From: Stenotrophomonas terrae
GTDB taxonomy: Bacteria > Pseudomonadota > Gammaproteobacteria > Xanthomonadales > Xanthomonadaceae
Assembly (NCBI RefSeq): GCF_001431465.1
Contig: NZ_LDJJ01000063.1
Location: 1-50,377, forward strand
Length of the DNA: 50,377 bases
Direction of reading: 5' to 3'
The position numbers and the translations under genes were made by a program. Below the pieces are notes generated by a model. The model did no database searches, was not told where the DNA came from, and saw only the letters and a program-made list of their open reading frames with translations. This document shows, one piece after another, positions 42,661 to 50,377 of the stretch; the stretch's first letter is position 1; each line of letters begins with the position of its first letter.

Positions 42661-42870
42661 GTATCCAGGGCAGCGAGGCAGGCAGACGGAGCGGTTTTGC
42701 TCAGCTGCGAATTTCGTGAAATCTGAAACCCGCAGCAGTATCTCCGCCCGCAGATTTCAAGAAATCACAGGGCTTGGTTTTGGCCCTTTCTGGCTACCGG
42801 TTTTCTCAGCTCTATGCTTTAAATCTGAGAATAAATCAAAAGCTTGGTGGTGATGGTAGGAGCAGATTTT

Positions 42871-42902
42871 ATGTAAAACTACCTTAAGTGACTGTTTTAC
42901 AT
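42871..42902. repeat. AT-rich inverted repeat in the dnaN-recF spacer
   Basis: Arms ATGTAAAAC (42871-42879) and GTTTTACAT (42894-42902) are perfect over 9 bp, with CTTAAG near the centre. It lies in the most AT-rich part of the spacer, about 45 bases before the DnaA-box cluster. Confidence 0.85.
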
Positions 42903-42947
42903 GGCCTTATTAGCCTTGAAACCCCCTGTAGAACTGGCCTTCAAGCC

Positions 42948-43022
42948 TGTGGATATCTGTGGATAAGAGCGAAGGGAGCTTCAAGGGGTCATCTTATCCA
43001 CAGATTGCCCCACTTATACACA
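42948..43022. promoter_or_regulatory. DnaA-box cluster in the dnaN-recF spacer
   Basis: Four boxes in 75 bases: TGTGGATAT (42948-42956), perfect TGTGGATAA (42958-42966), perfect TTATCCACA (42994-43002) and TTATACACA (43014-43022). The first pair and second pair face in opposite directions. Confidence 0.85.
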
Positions 43023-43127
43023 GGGTTTGTACCCCGTTCTATACATCCGGCAGAAAGACGGCGGATTTCGTGAAATCTGCAGCAGCTCCGCCCACATCAC
43101 CTCTCAGATTTGAAGAAATGCGGGGAT

Positions 43128-43141
43128 GTTCCACGTGGCAC
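43128..43141. promoter_or_regulatory. Near-perfect ParB-type site
   Basis: GTTCCACGTGGCAC has one mismatch to the 14-bp palindrome. It follows palindrome copy 6 after 7 bases and precedes recF. Confidence 0.65.
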
Positions 43142-43256
43142 CTGTTTAGCCCGGCAGCGGACAGTCGATGGAACAGCTCAAACTGGGCGGATGCTTTAAG
43201 CTGCGCATGGCCAGCCACGGACTGCGTGGCGGCGTCATGCTTTCTTTCGAGCGTCA

Positions 43257-44357
43257 ATGCATATCGTCCGTGTTGCCTTGAACCGTGTACGGCGGTTCGA
43301 TTCGGTGGAGTTGGCTCCCCGCCCCGGCATCAACCTCATTACCGGCGCCAATGGCGCTGGCAAGACCAGCGTGCTCGAAGCCCTGCACTTGATGGCGTAT
43401 GGGCGCAGCTTCCGTGGCCGCGTGCGCGATGGCCTGGTGCAGAAAGGTGCGGAGAATCTGGACGTTTTTGTCGAATGGCAGGAGCGAACCGGCGCAGAAC
43501 AAGGCGTTTCAACGCGCCGCGCAGGTCTGCGCCATAGCGGACAGGCCTGGAAAGGCCGTCTGGATGGCGAAGATGTGCTGCAACTGGGCAATCTCTGCGC
43601 CGCGCTGGCGGTGGTGACCTTTGAACCGGGCAGCCATGCGCTGGTCAGCGGCGGTAGTGAACCGCGCCGGCGCTTCATCGATTGGGGATTGTTCCACGTG
43701 GAACCTGACTTCCTCCCCCTGTGGCGGCGCTATACCCGTGCCCTCAAACAGCGCAACGCCTTGTTGAAGATGGGCGCCCCCGGCAAGCAGCTCGATGCCT
43801 GGGATTGGGAGCTGGCCGAAGCAGGTACCCCGCTGACCTCCAGGCGCCAGCACTATCTGGAACGCCTGCAGGATAGAGCCGTGGCGATTGGCGCCGATCT
43901 GGCACCCGGCCTGCAATTGAACAGTTTGGAACTGCAACCGGGTTGGCGTCGGCACGAAATGTCGTTGGGCGATGCCCTGTTGCTGGCGCGCGAACGCGAC
44001 CGCAGCGCCGGCTATACCTCGGTAGGCCCACACCGCGCCGATTGGAGCGTAGGTTTCACGCAGATTCCGGGGCGAGACGCCTTGTCGCGTGGCCAGGCCA
44101 AGCTTACGGCGCTGGCCTGCCTGCTTGGCCAGGCCGACGACTATGCAACACAGCGCGGCGAATGGCCGGTCATCGCCCTGGATGATCTGGGTTCGGAGCT
44201 GGATCGCAACCACCAACAGCGCGTACTGGAGTATCTTGCAGGCACACCTGCGCAGATCTTCATTACCGCCACCGAAACACCGGCCGCACTTGCAGCCGAT
44301 CTGCGTCCAGCCGCTGTGTTCCACGTGGAACATGGCGCTATCAATGCCGCGAACTGA
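43257..44357 (+). CDS. recF: RecF, recombination mediator ATPase
   Basis: RecF with RecO and RecR loads RecA at gaps in DNA. The 366-residue product has Walker A GANGAGKTS at residues 30-38. The ABC-type signature LSRGQAKLTALACLL and Walker B VIALDDLGSELD are present in the C-terminal part, with SVGPHRADW before the signature, all typical of RecF. Two perfect ParB-type 14-mers lie inside the coding sequence and both encode the peptide FHVE (LFHVEP and VFHVEH). There is no strong ribosome site before the ATG. gyrB follows after 109 bases. Confidence 0.95.
   Translation: MHIVRVALNRVRRFDSVELAPRPGINLITGANGAGKTSVLEALHLMAYGRSFRGRVRDGLVQKGAENLDVFVEWQERTGAEQGVSTRRAGLRHSGQAWKGRLDGEDVLQLGNLCAALAVVTFEPGSHALVSGGSEPRRRFIDWGLFHVEPDFLPLWRRYTRALKQRNALLKMGAPGKQLDAWDWELAEAGTPLTSRRQHYLERLQDRAVAIGADLAPGLQLNSLELQPGWRRHEMSLGDALLLARERDRSAGYTSVGPHRADWSVGFTQIPGRDALSRGQAKLTALACLLGQADDYATQRGEWPVIALDDLGSELDRNHQQRVLEYLAGTPAQIFITATETPAALAADLRPAAVFHVEHGAINAAN
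43691..43704. promoter_or_regulatory. ParB-type (parS) site 3, within recF
   Basis: Perfect GTTCCACGTGGAAC inside recF, read in frame as part of LFHVEP. Confidence 0.85.
44318..44331. promoter_or_regulatory. ParB-type (parS) site 4, near the recF end
   Basis: Perfect GTTCCACGTGGAAC in the last codons of recF, read as part of VFHVEH. A shortened GTTCCACGGAAC (two central bases missing) lies at 44422-44433. Confidence 0.85.
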
Positions 44358-44386
44358 GCCTTCAGGGCGGAAATCCCCCCGGCAGG

Positions 44387-44392
44387 TATAAT
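44387..44392 (+). promoter_or_regulatory. Possible -10 box of a gyrB promoter
   Basis: Exact TATAAT 75 bases before the gyrB ATG, in the recF-gyrB gap. No good -35 hexamer lies at 16-18 bases, so this is tentative. Confidence 0.45.
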
Positions 44393-44442
44393 CGGAACGT
44401 CATCCCCTATCTCTCATGCCTGTTCCACGGAACGGCGCATGA

Positions 44443-46926
<2,484 letters not shown>

Positions 46927-46944
46927 TCCAGCGCAGCCGCTAGC

Positions 46945-46968
46945 GTGGGCGCCGACACCGGCGCCCAC
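46945..46968 (+). terminator. Hairpin after gyrB
   Basis: GTGGGCGCCG / CGGCGCCCAC perfect 10-bp stem with ACAC loop, 18 bases after the stop; only TT follows, so termination is likely but not certain. Confidence 0.6.
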
Positions 46969-46997
46969 TTCCTATCCGTGCCACTCCCAGGTCCGCG

Positions 46998-47822
46998 ATG
47001 TCCAGCCTCCCCGACGTGCCGCTTTCTTCACCCTCCTCGCCACCGTCGTCGTCAGGATCGCCGCTATTGGGCTTCGGCCTGGATCTGCTTATTGGCATCG
47101 CTGTATTGCTGCTTTTGAGTGCATTGGGTGCTGTGGCATGGGGCCTGTGGCGCGCGGTTGAAACGGCCGCCGCCGGTGGTGCCGCACCCGCAGCGGCCGG
47201 AATGGCCAGCGCGCTGGGCGCGCCTGGCGCATTGGCGCAGATGTTGATTGCGCTGTTTTCCACCGGTGGTGCGGCGCTGCTGCTGTATTTCCTGCGCCGT
47301 CGTGCCAGCGCGGCAGAACGTGCAGATTCGCGGCAGGCATTACGCCGCGCTTCCACCTGGGGTTGGATCGCGTTGGTCGCTGCCGGCGTGTTTCTCGGCA
47401 GCAGCTTTATTGGCTGGGCGGCCAAGCAGATGGGCGTGGAGCCGGTGCCTACCAACCTGCTGTTGATGCAGCAGGCATGGGCGCAATACCCGGTGTTTCT
47501 GGTGGCTTTCGCCGTGCTGCTGGCCCCTGCCTACGAAGAACTGCTGTTCCGCCGTGTGCTGTTCGGGCGCCTGTGGTCGGCTGGCCGCCCGCTGCTGGGC
47601 ATCGTGCTCAGCAGCCTGGCATTTGCGCTGGTGCACGAAATCCCCGGCATCAGCCCCAACAGCTTCCCGGCAATGCTGCAGCTGTGGCTGATCTACGGCG
47701 GCATGGGCGCAGCTTTCGCCTGGGTTTACCGCAAGACCGGCACGTTATGGGCGGCGGTGATAGCGCATGCTGTGAACAATGCGGTTGCGTTGGCGGCCAT
47801 GGTCCTGTTCGGCACGCAATAA
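46998..47822 (+). CDS. CPBP-family intramembrane metalloprotease
   Basis: The CPBP (Abi/CAAX-type) family are membrane metalloproteases or bacteriocin-immunity proteins. The 274-residue protein has about seven hydrophobic helices. Motif 1 is PAYEELLFRRVLFGRLW with Glu 180-Glu 181, motif 2 is FALVHE with His 213, and motif 3 is AHAVNNAV with His 257 and Asn 261. These are the complete family active-site residues. The N-terminal 20 residues are Ser/Pro-rich. It follows gyrB by 71 bases on the same strand. The substrate is unknown. Confidence 0.9.
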   Translation: MSSLPDVPLSSPSSPPSSSGSPLLGFGLDLLIGIAVLLLLSALGAVAWGLWRAVETAAAGGAAPAAAGMASALGAPGALAQMLIALFSTGGAALLLYFLRRRASAAERADSRQALRRASTWGWIALVAAGVFLGSSFIGWAAKQMGVEPVPTNLLLMQQAWAQYPVFLVAFAVLLAPAYEELLFRRVLFGRLWSAGRPLLGIVLSSLAFALVHEIPGISPNSFPAMLQLWLIYGGMGAAFAWVYRKTGTLWAAVIAHAVNNAVALAAMVLFGTQ

Positions 47823-47891
47823 ATCGGCAGCGGTTGACGAAAAATTAAGCAAGACGCTCGCACACTGCAGATGTGAACCTGGGGGACCCGG

Positions 47892-48698
47892 ATGAAAGCT
47901 GTCGGACTAGCCGTTGTCGCCGCGCTGTTGCTCAGCGCTTGTGCCACCACCACCTCCCCTACCGGGCGGCGTCAGGTCATAGGTGGCATTTCCCAGCAAC
48001 AGCTGGATCAGCTCGGTGCGCAGGCCTTTGCTGAAACCAAGGCCAAGCAGACCCTCAACCGCGATGCCAAGCAGAACGCCTACGTGCAATGCGTGGTCAA
48101 CGCGCTGGTGGCGCAGCTGCCGCCTCAATACCATGGCGTACGGTGGGAAACGGCCGTTTTCGTCGAGAAGGAACCCAATGCCTTCGCCCTGCCCGGTGGC
48201 AAGGTCGGGGTGAATACCGGCATCTTCAGCGTGGCCAAGAACCAGGACCAGCTGGCGGCGGTGATCGGCCATGAAATCGGCCATGTGATCTCGCGCCACC
48301 ACGAAGAGCGCCTGACCCGCCAGCAGAGCACCCAGCTGGGCCTGGGCATTCTTGGCGCGCTGGCCGGCGCAGCCTACGGCGATACAGCCGCCAGCGCGGT
48401 CAATCAGTTCGGTGGAATGGGCGCACAGGGCCTGATCCTGTTGCCCGGCTCACGCACTCAGGAAAGTGAGGCTGACGTGGTGGGGCAACGTCTGATGGCA
48501 CAGGCCGGCTTTGACCCCTCACAAGCGGTGAACCTATGGCAGAACATGATGGCGGCCAGTGGAAACCGTTCTCCCCAGTGGCTTTCCACCCATCCCGACC
48601 CTGCCAACCGTATCCGTGAATTGCAGCGCGACACCCCGGCGTTGGAGCCTGTCTATCAGCAGGCGCGGCGCTCTGGTGTAGTCCCTCGCTGTGGTTAG
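47892..48698 (+). CDS. M48-family metalloprotease lipoprotein
   Basis: These zinc proteases act in the periplasm on misfolded or outer-membrane proteins (LoiP/BepA-like). The 268-residue product has a lipoprotein signal with LLLSAC (Cys 17); residue +2 is Ala, so outer-membrane sorting is expected. The zinc motif HEIGH is at residues 127-131 and the third ligand Glu is in ESEAD at 191-195, both intact. A helical hydrophobic stretch (LGLGILGALAGAAYG) follows the zinc motif. The C-terminus ends at ARRSGVVPRCG, without the TPR domain of BepA. The domain layout resembles LoiP. Confidence 0.93.
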   Translation: MKAVGLAVVAALLLSACATTTSPTGRRQVIGGISQQQLDQLGAQAFAETKAKQTLNRDAKQNAYVQCVVNALVAQLPPQYHGVRWETAVFVEKEPNAFALPGGKVGVNTGIFSVAKNQDQLAAVIGHEIGHVISRHHEERLTRQQSTQLGLGILGALAGAAYGDTAASAVNQFGGMGAQGLILLPGSRTQESEADVVGQRLMAQAGFDPSQAVNLWQNMMAASGNRSPQWLSTHPDPANRIRELQRDTPALEPVYQQARRSGVVPRCG

Positions 48699-48829
48699 TT
48701 GTAGGGAAATGCTGCAGTACACCATCAGAAGTGATTTCTCCGTCAAATAATTTCTGATACGTTTGTGTGCTCGGTTTCGTTCCGACAGTTTGAATTTCTA
48801 CCGCCACGGCGGCTCCTTCGAGGTGAAAC

Positions 48830-50014
48830 ATGATCTTCCGCAGCCAAAAGCACGCCGTGCTCTCCATCCTCATCGCCACTGCACTGGGCGGTGTTGTCGT
48901 CGCTGACGCTGCGGCGCAGTCGCGCTCGTCCGAGCGTCGTGGCAACAAGGAAAGCGCCAAGGCTGAAGTGCTGTACCCGGAAGCGACCCGCGTCGATCCG
49001 AAGGGCAAGGCCTCCTCGAAGATGGGCAGCAAGCTCAACAAGCTGTTTGCTGCCTACAACAAGCAGGAATACGCGGAAACCCGCACCCTGGCCGATGAAA
49101 TCATCGCTTCGCCCGATGCCAACGATTACGACAAGGCCGTGGCCAACCAGCTGGCTTCGCAGGGTGCCTACAACCTGGACGACAACGCCGCCGCCAAGCA
49201 GTACCTGCAGCAGGCCATCGCGCTGAACCAGCTGGACAACAACGGCCACTTCCAGGCGATGTTGATGCTGGCCCAGCTGCAGCTGCAGGACGAGCAGTAC
49301 CCGGAAGGCCTGGCCAACCTGGACAAGTACTTCGCCGAGTCCAAGTCGAACAAGCCCGAAGAACTGATCATCAAGGGCCAGGCGCTGTACCAGACTGAAA
49401 AGTACGCCGAGGCGATCCCGGTGCTGAAGGCGGCCATCGCTGCCTCGCCCGAGCCGAAGGACAACTGGAACCAGCTGTTGATGGCCTCCTACGCCGAAGC
49501 CGGCCAGACCGGTGAAGCGGTCAAGGAAGCAGAAGCGCTGGCGGCCAAGAACCCGGCCGACAAGAAGGCCCAGCTCAACCTGGCCAGCATGTACATGCAG
49601 GCCGACCAGATGGACAAGGCTGCCGCAGTGATGGACAAGCTGCGCGCGGCTGGACAGCTCACCGAAGAGCGCGAATACAAGCAGCTGTATTCGATCTACG
49701 CCAACACCGACAACAAGGAACGGGACGTCATTGCGGTGATCAACGAGGGCATGTCGAAGGGCATCCTCAAGCCGGACTACCAGACTTACCTGGCGTTGGC
49801 CCAGTCGTACTACTACACCGAGCAGGTGCCGCAGGCGATTGAAGCCTGGCGGAGCGCGGCGCCGCTGTCCAAGGACGGTGAAACGTACCTGAATCTGGCC
49901 CGGGTTTTGCATGCGGAAGGTCGTATTCCCGAAGCAAAGCAGGCCGCGCGTGACGCACTGGCAAAGGGCATCAAAAACCCTGCCGATGCAAACAAAATCA
50001 TCAACCTGAAGTAA
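48830..50014 (+). CDS. Exported TPR-repeat protein next to tonB
   Basis: The 394-residue product has a signal peptide (residues 1-30, ending ADAAAQ). The rest is helical with at least five TPR-like units, for example YNKQEYAETRTLADEIIA, LYQTEKYAEAIPVLKAAI and LNLARVLHAEGRIPEAKQAA. TPR proteins mediate protein contacts. A gene of this kind commonly lies beside tonB-exbBD in Xanthomonadaceae, so it may belong to the TonB energy-coupling system, but this is inference from position. The 131 bases before the start hold no promoter I can place firmly. Confidence 0.85.
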   Translation: MIFRSQKHAVLSILIATALGGVVVADAAAQSRSSERRGNKESAKAEVLYPEATRVDPKGKASSKMGSKLNKLFAAYNKQEYAETRTLADEIIASPDANDYDKAVANQLASQGAYNLDDNAAAKQYLQQAIALNQLDNNGHFQAMLMLAQLQLQDEQYPEGLANLDKYFAESKSNKPEELIIKGQALYQTEKYAEAIPVLKAAIAASPEPKDNWNQLLMASYAEAGQTGEAVKEAEALAAKNPADKKAQLNLASMYMQADQMDKAAAVMDKLRAAGQLTEEREYKQLYSIYANTDNKERDVIAVINEGMSKGILKPDYQTYLALAQSYYYTEQVPQAIEAWRSAAPLSKDGETYLNLARVLHAEGRIPEAKQAARDALAKGIKNPADANKIINLK

Positions 50015-50160
50015 GCAGGAATAACGCCTGAACGGCTGCATTTTTGATGCGCAGCTGGTCAGGATTGGTATAAGCTTGGAGGTTCCTGCGGTGTCATGCA
50101 CCGCTGAATCAGGGGCGGTTCCACACCACCGCCCCGACCCCACTAAAGAGTTCTTGGCGC

Positions 50161-50377
50161 ATGACGGAACAACTGGTCTTCCACCACAGGTATGACACCC
50201 AGAAAGAAACGGGCCTGAGCTGGCCTCGGATCGCGGGTATCGCATTTGTAATCGCACTGCATCTTGCAGCCCTGATGATGCTTCTGATCCCGGCTGTTGC
50301 CCCCAAGGCAGCTGCTGAAAAGGAACGCAACGTCATGGTGACGCTGGTCGACGCACCGCCGCCGCCACCGCCGCCGC
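50161..50377 (+). CDS. tonB: TonB energy-transducing protein, N-terminal part
   Basis: The window ends inside this gene; 72 codons are visible from ATG 50161. The product starts MTEQLVFHHRYDTQKETG, then a single transmembrane segment (IAGIAFVIALHLAALMMLL) containing the His residue typical of TonB (SHLS-like position). A charged segment (AAEKERNVMVTLVDA) and a run of prolines coded by CCG/CCA follow. This is the classical TonB plan: inner-membrane anchor and Pro-rich spacer. The periplasmic domain lies beyond the window. TonB with ExbB/ExbD drives outer-membrane receptors for iron and carbohydrates. Confidence 0.85.
   Translation, partial: MTEQLVFHHRYDTQKETGLSWPRIAGIAFVIALHLAALMMLLIPAVAPKAAAEKERNVMVTLVDAPPPPPPP

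Larger units (their letters stand above)
42584..43120. repeat. Six dispersed GATTTC-NN-GAAATC palindromes
   Basis: Copies lie at 42584-42597 (centre TT), 42627-42640 (AA, extended to 18 bp CAGATTTCAAGAAATCTG), 42710-42723 (AATTTC-GT-GAAATC), 42753-42766 (AA), 43064-43077 (GT) and 43107-43120 (GATTTG-AA-GAAATG, two changes). Two of them are followed directly by a degenerate ParB-type site. I do not recognise this motif as the site of a known regulator. Confidence 0.85.
42008..43256. other. Long dnaN-recF spacer without genes
   Basis: The 1249 bases hold no coding sequence I can support. They contain two perfect ParB-type sites (42015, 42089) and two degenerate ones (42647, 43128). A terminator (42035-42063), six GATTTC/GAAATC-type palindromes (42584-43120), an AT-rich inverted repeat (42871-42902) and a DnaA-box cluster (42948-43022) are also present. 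Between 42103 and 42583 I see only a small GTAGATC / GATCTAC hairpin near 42425. The density of sites suggests an origin or centromere-associated control region. Confidence 0.8.

Overview
The window is chromosomal DNA of a GC-rich gammaproteobacterium of the Xanthomonadaceae, most likely Stenotrophomonas or a close relative. This rests on three things seen here: Xanthomonas-like DnaA, RnpA and GyrB sequences, the rpmH/dnaA/dnaN/recF/gyrB origin layout followed by a TPR gene and tonB, and many palindromic repeats with GTAG ends that resemble the SMAG elements of Stenotrophomonas. The species is inference. No rRNA, tRNA, CRISPR array, insertion sequence or prophage was seen.

Layout. 1-159 is the end of a gene with an Smr domain. 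343-9259 (minus strand) is the recC-recB-recD operon with 4-bp overlaps; recD carries a repeat element in frame. 9540-10242 holds a frameshifted PAAR gene and a small exported protein. 10597-14940 is a complete mlaFEDCBA operon for phospholipid transport, with a repeat pair between mlaF and mlaE. 15023-24174 is a mixed housekeeping stretch: glutathione peroxidase, RmuC, an exported deoxyribosyltransferase-like protein, a LysE-type exporter, an amino acid permease, an M19 dipeptidase and a surface protein. 24196-32010 holds an RlmI-like methyltransferase, TerC behind a probable manganese (yybP-ykoY) riboswitch, a rhomboid protease, a membrane protein, a glycerophosphodiesterase, an ABC-F ATPase and a VOC protein.

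32069-46926 is the replication-origin region. mnmE, a large lipoprotein gene, yidC, rnpA and rpmH read leftward; dnaA, dnaN, recF and gyrB read rightward. DnaA boxes lie in three gaps: rpmH-dnaA, dnaA-dnaN and the long dnaN-recF spacer. Four perfect 14-bp ParB-type sites (GTTCCACGTGGAAC) lie between the end of dnaN and the end of recF, with degenerate copies beside a set of six GATTTC-NN-GAAATC palindromes. After gyrB come a CPBP protease, an M48 lipoprotein protease, a TPR protein and the start of tonB.

The two most notable items are: (1) an 893-residue lipoprotein joining a complete polysaccharide deacetylase domain, a caspase-type protease domain with an intact His/Cys dyad, an EF-hand calcium loop and TPR repeats, encoded between yidC and mnmE; and (2) the 1.25-kb dnaN-recF spacer, which combines ParB-type sites, DnaA boxes, an AT-rich inverted repeat and an unrecognised palindrome family, partly as a repeated composite unit.
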